The position numbers and the translations under genes are program-made. This document shows, one piece after another, positions 22,814-34,540 of a stretch of 64,000 bases of DNA (position 1 is its first letter; each line of letters starts with the position of its first letter). The notes beneath the pieces are model-generated. The model was not told where the DNA came from, did not search any database, and was given only the letters and a program-made list of their open reading frames with translations. The stretch comes from Nematostella vectensis (Eukaryota > Cnidaria > Anthozoa > Actiniaria > Edwardsiidae). The DNA lies in NCBI RefSeq assembly GCF_932526225.1, contig NC_064039.1, forward strand, positions 310,001 to 374,000, written 5' to 3'.

Positions 22814-23590
22814 GTCTCAGTAGTAGTTGGTTTGCTTACACAAAGTACACATGTATTGCTTACACAAAGTACACATGTATTGCTTACACAAAGTACACAT
22901 GTATTGCTTACACAAAGTACACATGTATTTCAACGCTAGTTTCGACAACGGTCCTTGTTTCTCCTTGTTGTTTTCGGGCTGGGAACTGAAGGGATCTTGA
23001 AGTTTGTACCGGAGAGTTGAAGATGGAGCTAAGCCCGCCCGCATCGGGGCGCGAACTGTGACTTTCTGAGGCTTCTAATCTATCGCTCCGTTTGCTCACA
23101 TGTCCTTGTATTTTGTTGATTTGAATTTTTGGAGTTCTCTATCAATGATTCCTTTACATTCTCTATCTTTCCAAGCTGCCTTACGCAAGTGGTTTCTTAT
23201 TGTAACGTTTGCTGGTAAAGAATAATAAACAGACGTTCTACGAATCGCTCCTTGTCTTAGACTCAGTAAACAAATTAAACTTGCCTCAAAAGTGCTGTTG
23301 CAGATATGACAGACATAAGTGCAGAAAAATTTCTCTATGGGCCATTCGGCGATACTTTTAATCACGCGAGTATAAAAATAACAAAAAACTTTGAAAGCTT
23401 ACAGCTCTCGTATTGCGTGACCGACGTCATACCTGCAAAACCGGTTTAGGCATGTAATTCGTGACTGTAACTGAAATATGCTACTTGCCCGCCCAGAGCC
23501 TCCTCGCTTTGCTCGTCGCGACAATTTGCCTGAGCGTCACTGGGCGAGAGAGGTCTGGGGGCTCTAGTACCCAGGGTACCCGTAAAGTAG
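22814..23590. mobile_element. Partial copy related to the 825-bp element
   Basis: From AGTAGTTGGTTTGCTTACAC onward it follows the interior of the element at 9821-10645 in the same orientation, and ends in the same type of terminus (TAGTACCCAGGGTA). The left end is missing. A 20-24 bp piece (TGCTTACACAAAGTACACAT) is tandemly repeated about four times at 22836-22925, an expansion absent from the other copy. Confidence 0.7.
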
Positions 23591-23772
23591 AATTTGCCAA
23601 AACTGGTCACCGATTATTTATCATCGTTTTTAACGCTTTCGTAAAGTTTTTTTCTGATTGGAAAAGCAATAACCTACACGTTTCAGCTGCCATTTTGTCA
23701 TCCTAGCAAAGTACCATCAAAAGTGTGTTAAAAGGCACGCATTGGTACGGTGGCCCAAAAGTGTCACGGCAA

Positions 23773-23960
23773 TAGAGGAAATTCGCGGCAAGATAGAGCA
23801 AACTCGCGGCAAGATAGAGCAAACCCGCTCAAGATTGAGCAAACTCACGGTAAGATAGAGCAAACTCGCGGCAAGATAGAGCAAACTCACGGCAAGATAG
23901 AGCAAACTCGCGGCAAGATAGAGCAAACTCTCACGGCAAGATAGAGCAAACTCTCACGGC
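23773..23960. repeat. Left subterminal 21-bp repeats of the transposon
   Basis: About nine copies of a unit containing CGCGGCAAGATAGAGCAAAC. They mirror those at 29651-29825. Clustered subterminal repeats commonly act as transposase-binding sites. Confidence 0.85.
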
Positions 23961-24091
23961 AAGAGCCGAGCGGAACCGGAAACCGCCAGGCGTGATCACG
24001 TGCTCAACTAATCGCATAGTCCATAATACTCCTCACTGCCTTTGAGACTTTCTCCTGCGTCGTGTTGATCGTTCGGTCGCCATTTGGAAAA

Positions 24092-26605
24092 ATGTTTTGC
24101 TCATTCTGTGGAAAGAAAACCTTCAGGGTGCAAAATTTTGCTGCAACTGTGGCAAAGGTAAGATAAGGAAATGTCTTTTTAGGATTAAGTCGCTAGATCG
24201 ATTATTTTTCGCTCTGAAAACCTAGAACTTTCTTGAAAATCACACCAAGTTCACACTATCTGTATTTTCATTTTCCCGCCATTTATTTCGCTAGCACAGG
24301 CTGAGTACAGGATCCATCAAGAAATAGCCATTAAATAGTTTGTGAACAAAGAATATACACTCTTTTTTAATCAACGTTGTCAACGAAAAGAGAGACGACA
24401 GACGACAGAAATAATTTATGTGCTTTGCAAGATGGTCAAATTCGCAGTTGCAGTTGCTAGTTTCGCCTAAAGCCTTTACAAACTGTTTCAATCCTTTTTT
24501 TCAGTCACAGAATAACGGCATCAACTCTAAATTGCAAATTACTTAGTGTTTCATCATCTACCGCTGTCGTCACACCAGTGCGTCTTTTGTGTTTAAGTTA
24601 GGGGATTTCGTATAGCCTGAATTTCTCATTACTTGCCAATGACCGAGTCAAGTCTCCTCCAGGGGGAGGGTACTTTATTCATAATTACCAGGCAGAGATG
24701 CTTTTCAGGAATGGTTTTTTTTACAACCCTTTAAAGATAATGGAAATTGATTAAACTTGAACAGTGAATTAGGAAAAATATTAATAGATAGTAATATCTA
24801 TCACCAGAAAATATTCCTGTGGGAAGAGAAGTTAATTTCTCTTGAATTCAAGGATAGGAGGCCACTAACCATCAATAACCATATGTTTTTGACATTTGTT
24901 TCTATCCTATTAGATACACAAGAGCCAAGGCCAGGACCAAGTGGAGTCTCAAACAAGCAGTTTGGGTTGAAGTCTTATGTAAATTTTAAAACGACCTTTG
25001 GTCGGCCAAGCAAGGCCACACTTGTGGGCAAAGGAAAGAAGAGAAAAGTAGAAGAGGACCCTGCCAAGGAAGTTGTCATTAGCATAGGGCTAAAAGTCTG
25101 GGATGAGGATGAGGAAGAGCTGAAAGAGAAGAAGAGGAAAAGACTCCCCTTGAAAGTACCACAGAATGCCACCTATGCTCTCTTACTCGAAAAGGCTAAG
25201 GAAAAATGGCAGAATTTTAGAAATGATTTATATGACCCAGAGAGTGAATATGGCCTGGTGCTAGAAGACAACCAACATGCCCAGTTCATTCCAGGGACTG
25301 GCAAGAAAGTTTTTTTTTCCTTGAATTTATACAAGGAAGAGCTGGTAACAGACTACAAGAGAGTAACCATATATTTATGCAAACAAGTTGACATAGACTT
25401 AAATGAGGACAAAATGGCCTATGGTAGCTCCATGGAGCACCCTGATTATTCATCATCTAGCTTTGAAAATGGAAATGAGTCAGAGAAGAAGGCCCCTGAA
25501 CCTCCCAAGTCGATTTCTACCACTTATGCTTCTTCTGGTACAGTGTCAACATTTCTTGAGAATGAACTTCAGAGAATTTATGGAGATAGTAGCATTTTTG
25601 ATAATGAAATGGAAAATGAGGACATACAGGAATTGGGCTTTGACAGAGACTGCCCAATAGGGAATGATAATGACATAAGAGATGCAGTGAAGAACAAAGT
25701 CATCAGTGATGAGAAGCAATCTATGTTTATTGTTGTCAGACGGGGGGGGGGAGGGGGGGGCACCACTGTCTAGAGTGCTTTGTTTGTGGCAGAGAGCTGC
25801 AGCAAAGGTCAGCGCCCAGCATGTTATTAGAGTTAAGTTTTTGGGTGGAGAAGGAATAGACACCGGGGCATTAGCAAGAACCCTTTTGACATCAACCATT
25901 GATGATATTGTCCAAGCTTACTTCCCAGAAGGCAATCCAGTATTTTCCACCAATAACATCCACAATGGGGTTTACAAAGTTATAGGAGAAATTGCTGCAG
26001 CAAGCTTGGCCCAGGGTGGACCAGCCCCAGGCTTTTTTGCTCAGTGTGTGTTTGACACACTAATTAGTGATGTGGACTTCACTCTGGTCACCTCTGAATT
26101 GGAGAAGTACTTAACAGAATCTGAACTACAAGTTGTGAATGGAATCAGGCAAGGAGAGCTGACTGCTAACAGTGACATAATCCTTGAGCATGGCTACACT
26201 GGCCCAATCACTAGAAACTGTGTAGAATCAATCACTGGGGCTGTTGTGGTCAGTATGCTGAGCAGAAGGTTATTAGTTCTCAAGGAGTTCAGGAAAGGAT
26301 TGGAACTGTATGGGCTAGCAGACATTGTATCAAAGTATCCAGAAGTGGCCAAGAGTTTGTTTGTTATAGGTGAACAAAAACCTGTTGATGCAAACTATCT
26401 GCTATCTGTACTGAAGCCTGTATACTCGCCCCCTGGAACCTCCAGGCGATCAAAGGAAGAAGATATAATGGATTACTTTCAAGATTTCATTGTAAGCCTT
26501 GAGGATGAGAAGATTGTTGGCTACGCAGAGGCGATGGCTTGGAAAACAGAAGTTGAGGAGCAATCTCTAGGCACAGAAGAAACTAAAGAACAAGGGGAAA
26601 GGTAA
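24092..26605 (+). pseudogene. Zinc-ribbon/HECT-like ubiquitin ligase gene carried by the transposon
   Basis: Two exons are inferred. Exon 1 (24092-24157) starts ATG with MFCSFCGKK and ends with a second C-x2-C pair in another frame, just before GTAAGA: a zinc ribbon broken by a 1-nt indel. Exon 2 starts after an AG at 24914 and runs to 26605. It has a lysine-rich acidic region (KGKKRKVEEDP), then IVVRRGG, and after a poly(G) run at 25742-25760 continues in the next frame with LSRVLCLWQRAAAKVS and IRVKFLGGEGIDTGALARTLL, the start of a HECT domain. The C-terminal HECT catalytic cysteine was not identified with certainty. The poly(G) frame change may be a sequencing or assembly error. HECT enzymes transfer ubiquitin; why a transposon carries one is unknown. 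Confidence 0.65.
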
Positions 26606-28472
26606 AGTCTGTCTTCATAAATGGTTTAATATGATGTGAATGACCATAAATGTTATAACAATTATAAAGTAACACCAGTGAATCTTACACATTGATTGGT
26701 CGAAAAGTGTGTCTGTAGACACTCTTTGTGTGTTAAGTTATTTCATGACCTTTTGAGCTGGCCTTCTAAATCTAGACTAGCTCTTAACTAAAAGGGGAGG
26801 TTGTATTTTAATCCAGAAAATCCAGGGGAGGGGATGTCTGGTGACAGGTAAATATGGGAGGGGGGAGTAGGGGGAAAATAGTGATTTTCCATGGACTTTT
26901 ACCCAGAAAAGTAGAAAACCCAGGGGAGGGGGTCTTTTGGGGGGCTGGAAAATTGAGTGGAGAGGGTCTTTGAAGGAGACTTCCTCAATCTGCCCCCTGG
27001 TTTTTTTAATGCTATCAGCCAAATGTAATCTATTGAGAACAGATCTGTCACTAGTTGTCTGCTAGAGCTTTGACAACAAGGGAGAATGAGGGATATAGAG
27101 TACTGAAGTGTGACGTCACAAAAAACACAAAAGTTTGCTTTATTAAATTAATAGAATGTCTAGAAAGAGGCTTAAATTTCAAATTTCATGAAAATCTGTC
27201 CAATAGCGGCTGAGATATGAGTAGGTGAATATATAATTATCCCATACAAATCCCTGAGTTTTTGGCTGGGTTCAAATAGTCTGGAGGCCAGCCAAAAATA
27301 CAAAGATTTGTATGGGAGTAATTATATATTCACCGGCTCCTATCTAAACCGCTTTTGAACTGTTTTTTTATGAAATTTGAAATTTCCAGACATTCTATAC
27401 AAATCGGGAATCAAAATATAATAAATCAGAAAATGATTATTTGTGATTTCATCACTTTAGTACTCTATTGTAGGTATCTAGTATGTTCTGCCTTCAACTA
27501 CAAAGTTCTAATTCAAACAAGAATTCAAAAGATTTGAGGCATTAGCCTAAGGTGGTTAGGCCAGTTAAATTCCTTGTTTTGACTTTTACAAGTCTTTGTT
27601 AATGTTAGTATGTTTCACTAGAAACATTGGACAGTTACATTTGATATTCTTAAGGGCACAACATCCAATGTAGTTTGCTGTTGTTCCAGTTTTTACCCTC
27701 GTTTGTGTTTTAAGAAAATATAGTAGGTAGAAGATTCCATATTACAGAACCTAGATTGTGAGCTATATAACTCACCTGTTGTGTTGGGGGGAGGGGTTCC
27801 CCTGCCAATTTCCATGTCTTTGGGTTACTGTGTATGTACACAGTAGCTAATATGCTTGCACTTTTTTCTTCTATTCATATTAAAAGAAAACGGTAGTTGT
27901 ATTTTTTGCCTGATACAACTTAAAGGCACCCCATTTAAGGATTGAACTGGGATGTTTTTTAAATATCAAAAGGTAAAAATACAATACCCTATTTAAGGGT
28001 TGAGAACCTCAAAAGCCATACCATTATGGGCGGCACATACCTATATAGCTCCATATGGGAGTACCCCCCACCTCAAACCCCATTTGGCAGAGTTATATTT
28101 TAGCAGAGCGTAATATTTTTTATTTTTTAGTTTTGTATTATAAAATTAAGCAGAGCTACTGTATTTGTTGGAATGATTGCCGTCCTCAAATAAATGCCAC
28201 ATTTGAGATGTAAATTTTTTTGTAAGGGCTGAGGCAATTATTGAAACCAATACAGTAATTCTAGTTTGAAAAATGTTATTTTAACAAATATACTTTAAGC
28301 ACATTCATCGAAAAAAAAACATTGTCAATTCTGTAAGTTTGCCAATTATTAGCTTGGAAGGGTCCTTAATATGGGATTGTTTTGGATGTTTCCATAGTTT
28401 TCTGTCAAAGTGTTAGTGTAGTTTCCAAGCCAAGTAAATTTGGGTTACATAAAATAGTTAATGGCCACAACA
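26606..28472. other. Spacer between the two transposon genes
   Basis: No coding features. It contains the nested MITE at 27096-27467 and low-complexity G-rich lines at 26795-26950. The HECT-like gene's polyadenylation region should be near its start, though no canonical AATAAA stands out. Confidence 0.5.
27096..27467. mobile_element. 372-bp TA-flanked palindromic MITE nested in the transposon
   Basis: Begins TAGAGTACTGAAGTGTGACG and ends CACTTTAGTACTCTA. Inner arms (AAATTTCAAATTTCATGAAA and TTATGAAATTTGAAATTT, CATACAAATC and GATTTGTATGGG) also pair. TA at both ends fits a Tc1/mariner-type MITE. Confidence 0.75.
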
Positions 28473-29613
28473 TCAATTGCCATGAATCGCTATGTGAGTT
28501 ATTGTCTTGTATAGATTATAGGCCTCCCTCCATCCTTGTGGAGTGCCTAAGCCGAGTCCATTCATTACATATTGGCAATACTCACTGTAGTTTGTCACCT
28601 GATTGGAGTGATCAATTAGGTGATTGTATGCATAATCCATGTCTGCACTAGAAACAGGAACTATAAGATTACTGATGCCACCATGGAACTCTGGGATAAA
28701 GTATAAGGAATTGGGTCTCCCAGCTACTGTATCAAACCGTGATTTCCTGATGTAATGAGTATTCCAGCTATTTTTTACTTCATCCAATCCCGCCTGAAGT
28801 ATTCCAGCAAAGCAAAACCATAGGCACTCACTTTGTAATGGGTCTTCCATGTTTAAGACACCACTGTCACACATGTCCTTAAATAAATTGATCCACCAAG
28901 AGGCCCAATGTTTACGAAAAAAACTCCACCATCCCTCAATCCTCTGATTACGAGGAGATGGAACGTATTTGTGTGAGTCGGGGTCATTCATAAAAAAACA
29001 GTGGGTACCGGCCATTAGACCATTCTCAGTACCTAGGTCAGTACAAAGCTGGCGAGGACAACCACCTTGTTCACGTACAGCATCCAGATAATACGCACCG
29101 ATATTGTCAGGTAAATTATTAGAACGAGTAACATATAGCCACATCACTTTCCTACTGAATCCGTCTATACAACCGTGTACAGGGAAGCCGAACGGCTTTA
29201 ACTTGTCATACCCATCTGAATGCCAAACCTTATTAGGCCCTGGGCAAATATACTCTCTCCTTCGCAACCTGTGCGCTTTTCTTTCGTCAACACCTTCAGG
29301 ATCAAGTTCTCTAATAATTTTTTGTACCTCTCTCCTTGGTACTCGAACACCCCTCTGTTGAAGAGTATGCCAGACACTTCGGTGTCCCTGTGAACATCCA
29401 GGACCATCTAAAACATCAAGTATCATTTGTCTGAGATTGATCAAATTCGGCGTTATTCCTACAAAGATTGCAAGCTTTTAACTTTCTTTTGAGAGTGCTA
29501 AGACTCATCTCAATACCATACTGTATTTTAAGCATTTCGACCATTTCTTTGTATTCATATCTATCATAAAAAAGGGATTCCAGTACAGTCCTCTCATCTT
29601 CTCCCGTCGCCAT
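28473..29613 (-). pseudogene. rve-type DDE transposase (IS3EU-like)
   Basis: The ATG at 29613 opens an N-terminal helical region (MATGEDERTVLESLFYDRYE) that runs to a stop at 29416. The catalytic part continues in another frame from about 29444 to 28473, so a 1-nt shift lies near 29440. The catalytic part (323 aa open) has an HTH-like GHRSVWHTLQQRGVRVP region, then D77 in WHSDGYD, D136 in CTDLGTEN and E170 in NQRIEGWW: the DDE triad with 59- and 34-residue steps. It also has GCIDGFSRKVMWL and WNTHYIRKSR typical of this family. Apart from the frameshift it looks intact. It would cut and insert the 6.1-kb element. Confidence 0.8.
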
Positions 29614-29650
29614 TTTGGATTTATTTATTTCCGCACATCCCGCTGGCCAC

Positions 29651-29825
29651 ATATGCTCTATCTTGCCGTGAGAGTTTGCTCTATCTTGCCGCGAGTTTGC
29701 TCTATCTTGCCGTGAGTTTGCTCTATCTTGCCGCGAGTTTGCTCTATCTTGCCGTGAGTTTGCTCTATCTTGCCGCGAGTTTGCTCTATTTTGCCGCGAG
29801 TTTGCTCTATCTTGCCGCGAATTTC
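29651..29825. repeat. Right subterminal 21-bp repeats of the transposon
   Basis: About eight copies of the inverse unit (GCTCTATCTTGCCGCGAGTT), inverted relative to the left end. They lie just upstream of the transposase start and may contain its promoter. Confidence 0.85.
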
Positions 29826-29863
29826 CTCTATTGCCGTGACACTTTTGGGCCACCGTACATTGG

Positions 29864-32800
29864 CATGGGAATCCAAGACGGTTTTTCCGATTGAATATTG
29901 GTAAATAAATTATCGATCTTTGTTTTTTATTGCTATTTCGTGATTTTAACACATGTGCCTTACAATATTGAATGAAAACAATAACTAAGGTGAGGCTGAC
30001 AAGGGCTCATGGCCCTGCCACGAAAAAGGGACTTGCGCTAAGAAGTCAAGTTATCTTTTGGGTGGCATATTCAAGCCTAAATAAACACAGAAATCACTGC
30101 GTCCGTCACGCCAAAGAACGACTAAAAAATTTAATATTTAAAAAAAATGTCTAAAAAACGCTTTTCCTACTTTATTTGTAGGCGCTATAAGTTTCTTTTT
30201 GTTGCTGTTATTTTTCGTTAAAAGCCTGAGCGCGCGCTTCCACCCAAACAATCCCGTGATTCTAAGCGCGTCCCCTATTGTTTTTACTGATGCAACAGTG
30301 TATCCATACTCTTTGAATGAAACATTTAAAAGCTCTCACCCTATAGCCTCGAAATGGCCGTTTTATCACGCTTGTACTTTCTAGGGTGATATGCAATACT
30401 TGTCTTAAGATAGACTCTGCGGAGTGCCAGGTGCATACCCGGTGGTCGAGTCAGTAAGGTCAAATAAACGCAAATAAAATCAAGTTTTGTCTAATCGCAA
30501 CTTCCCCATGCATACAAGACACACCGGCGCAGTTGGGTCTCAGTGAGCGCTCGTCGGTTGACGATTGACTTGATTGATTCGCCTCGGATGTAATTATAGT
30601 GATGACGAGATAAAACATTTCGGGCCAGCGACCTATCAGCGGCCACAAGCTGACAAGCCCGTCCAGATACCACGTGACTTGAGACGGTTCAAGCCGATTA
30701 CAAGTTATTTACCAGCAGAAGGTTTGTCCGACCGCGCACGGAAACAGACAAGATAGGACAAAGCACAAGGAAAACAAGGACAGAATAACTCCAAAAAGGT
30801 CGCACGTAAAGGTGAATGTTTGCTTTTCAGGAAACTCTAATCCACAGTGCGGGGGTGGTAAGGAAGGCATAACGCGGCATGGATTAACCTCCCATACATG
30901 GTACCAACAACAAAGCGAAATGCATATGTGCCGGGAATCTAGCTCTCGTACTATCAAAGCTGCTGGCAAACTGCAAGTCGGACGAGTATTTGAGATGGCG
31001 GGATTAGTTTCACCTTGCAGGACCGGTCTTGATGCAGTTTAAGTCTTCGATAGTTTCCTCTAAAGTTTTATCATCGTTACCGAAGAGTGCAGTTTGTCGT
31101 CATAGAAATCTCGCATGAAAGATGGGCTTTAAAAAAAGTAAAACAATAGCAGAAGAAAAATAATATATTTGTATATTAACAACAGGAGATTATTCAGACA
31201 ACATTGAAAAATCAACAACAATTAACAAGCAAACAAGATAAGATATAATCCCGTAACTCGATTCCTAGTTTTGAAAAAGTAAATATGACGTTAGAATCTA
31301 GTTATTGTGCATTTCCAAGTTGATACGGATATTTCGACATTTTTGTCTAAGGCATGCTAAGCTTGGTATGGCCGTTAGTGGTTGACCTTTCGTGGTATGT
31401 TTTCAGGAGGAATTTAAAGTGTACTGAGCGAACTTCCCCACAATAAGCGCGCATCTCTTTACTAAGACCAATGTTAAAATAACAAATGTTGATACTCCCT
31501 GTCTCAAACCGAAATAACACTCCAAAAGATAATAGAAGACAACTAAAATACGCCGAAATAAGCAGCGCAGCCCATAATCGAGGCACGATGTCAATTCACG
31601 GAATTCACTTAGCATATAATTGGGTTCAATGAACGAGGCTATACCACCGCCTTGATCGACTATCAATTATTATCCAACATTTGAACGTGAGGTGAGACTT
31701 TGCGGTGAGAAAAACTTTAATACCTCTTAGCAATATACGTATCACGATTACGCATTAGAGACAAAAAGATGTCACGTTATATTGACGCACGTGTTATTTT
31801 CTTTGCTCTGTATCCTGTCGCCAAAAATGGGGATATTATCATTAATGACCGCTGGCCCAAACTTAACTTCGAGGCGAGGTGATAATAAATTTTAATCCTC
31901 TAAAAGTAAGTAAAATAGGGGAATATTTCATTTTTCCCTCGAGGCATGAGAAACACTTTTATGGCTGTTCCTCAATTGATCGTTTGCGTGTGTGTGTGAT
32001 GTATATAGTTAGCCTTAGCCATGAGTTGCCTAGCAGAACAGTTTTTCCCGCCAAATTCAATGCCAAATGCCCGGATGTTGCTCACTTCCTCCTGCAAGCA
32101 AGCAGTCTGTTTGCGTATTTTTCACGTGGCGTTTTAAAACCTGACTGACAACTGTTAATGGTGTAGCGTAGGTACGACGACGTGGGATTAAAAGCAGGGC
32201 GTGTTTTGCGTATTCTGCTAATGCTCTGATGGCACGGAATTGGAAATATACATTGAGTAAAATCGAGGGTTTGGCCACTTTTCTACAAGATTTAGAATGG
32301 ATGACTTATTCTAAAAACAGATTTACTACTTCATCACATCTATGACTATGCATGTGACTAAAAAGCCACGAGAACCATTTCGCAATTTCTCACTCTCCTC
32401 CAGTTTTCAAGTAGATTTCGAGGCGATTTAATCGATTAATTAATACGGCCAGTAAATTATTCTAAAAGACACACACAATATGTTGTCGAAATCGCACTTT
32501 AAAAATCATCTCCGCAACATGAGAAATTAGACCAATGATGATAATTATTGTAATGGTAAAATGTCAAAAAATGCAAAGCCCGTTGACAATCAGGAAACCG
32601 TTAAAACGGTGGAAGCTTGGATGTTCACGGTTAAAAGGAAATGAGTCCCCAATAAACTTTGCACAAAATTACATTTTAATTAAAAACAATTAAAATCGCC
32701 ATCTACTAATGGAGATTATGTCAATAGTTGAACTGGCAAAACAGGAAAATACTTTTTTTTGTTTATGACAACATCTGATGTAGTTAGCACCAGAAAACAA

Positions 32801-34185
32801 GGACACAGTTGTACTGTTGAAAGGGTTAAATTAAGACGCGAGATTCACGCGCGACAAGGGATGGGTAAGACTCTAACTACATATAAATCTGTAAGTGTAA
32901 ATAGTCTCTTTAGAACGTATCAGGATGGTTAGATTTTGGTCTTTTTTCTTGCGATCTCTAGACAAATTATAAATCGTGGATTAAACCGTCAATAGGAATA
33001 TCAATATCCATAAGCACATTGATAATGTGACTATTTTTATGTAAATATATAATATATTTTACCTTTTTATAAAGCAGAGCGGTAGACTATTCAAGTATTT
33101 TATTTTTATCAAATAAGATAATTTTAACCAAAACAAATATGCAGAATTTTCTATCCTTTTATCTGCGTATTTTTTTTTAGATGTATTTGTATTAGAACAG
33201 AGCTATTAACTTGAAAAATTGCGAAAGCTTTTTGGGAGCATATTCTTTTTCAATGCAAGGGTAAAAAATAACAATAGAAAAACTAGTGATTTACTTTGTC
33301 TAGTTATGGTAAGCTCACGTTTAGATAATGGTAAAAGTTCGGCAAAAAAGCATGGCTGGTTTGCCGTGCTATTTACAGTTTCGAGAGCAGCATCCCGTTC
33401 GATGAAAATATCAATTTAGAAATACATTTGAGATATTTTGTCTACAACTTGTAATATCCCAAATTTCAATTTCTATTTAAAAGAAATACATAAACACACC
33501 ACAAGCTTATAACATTAACTAAAAGAAATGAACGAATTGACATTACTTTTATCAAAAAATAAGTTGCCGGTGAATCTTTAGTCGTTGCTCGAATTATTTC
33601 CTCGTAAGACCAATTTATAGCAAGTTGCTATTCGCAAAAGGGTTAAAAGCGCTCTCTTTTTCAAGTCAAAACAATGCTTAGAATAGCAAAACTAAAACCA
33701 AGAAAAATCAATCAACGAGAGTTTTCCTTTTATCTCTTTATTTCCCGATGAAGCCGACGGGTTATTATGTGTGTTGTGTTTACAAGATTTATGGGTATTT
33801 GTTCTAAACTCATGACCTTTTTAGATGCTTGAAACATAATTCTTCTTTTTTCTTTTTCTTTTTCCAAATTCTATTTTCTTTTCTGTTACAGGTTTAACAC
33901 AGAAATTTTGGTATGTGTTGATTTAATTTATTTCTAGTAAAACCATACGTTTTTTTTTTTTCCTTTTCCTGCCTCTTGTCTAAAAGACGCCTAAGTTACT
34001 ATTTAACTCTTAAGTTTAATATTATAGAAAATGTTTATTATTGTAATCTAAGCAGTGTAGGCAGTTTTACGTATCAGAAAATCTTACTACGTCGTTCCTT
34101 GAATTTTTTTAGCGAATCACCTGTTGTGAACTAAACCGGTAAACTGCGTTGATATTTTTTACGGCATTTTATAGCCAACTACTTA
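29864..34185. other. AT-rich intergenic stretch, no gene recognised
   Basis: I found no ORF with domain features and no strong repeat. The short ORFs around 30460-30970 on both strands overlap and look random. Confidence 0.4.
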
Positions 34186-34540
34186 AAATAGTAACCTAAT
34201 AGTTACTATTTGAATCCTGATATGGGCTATAAAATTCTTTACCTAATAGTTACTATTTGAATCCTGATATGGGCTATAAAATTCTTAACATTTCTATTTT
34301 AATCCTGATATAGGCTATAAAACTCTTAACATTTCCTTAGCAAATAGTTACTATTTGAATCGTAATATAGGCTATAAAATTCTTTACCTAATAGTTACTA
34401 TTTGAATACTGATATAGGCAAAAAAATTCTTAAGATTTTTTAGCAATTAGTTAACATTTGAATCCTAATATAGACTATAAAATTATTTACTAATAGTTAC
34501 TATTTGATTCCTATTTGAAGGCTATAAAATTCTTTAATAG
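34186..34540. repeat. Tandem repeat, about 60-bp unit, six copies
   Basis: Units contain TAATAGTTACTATTTGAATC and TGATATGGGCTATAAAATTC. Copies are diverged, so the array is old. Confidence 0.8.

Larger units (their letters stand above)
23740..29863. mobile_element. Complete 6.1-kb DNA transposon (IS3EU-like) carrying a HECT-like gene
   Basis: Termini TACGGTGGCCCAAAAGTGTC at 23746 and its inverse ending at 29857 are flanked by identical CATTGG at 23740-23745 and 29858-29863, a 6-bp target duplication. Both ends carry tandem 21-bp units in inverted orientation. Inside are a plus-strand zinc-ribbon/HECT-like gene and a minus-strand rve-type transposase. A retroviral-type DDE transposase with 6-bp duplications fits the IS3EU superfamily of eukaryotic DNA transposons; that name is my inference. 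Both genes contain frameshifts, so this copy is probably inactive. Confidence 0.8.
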
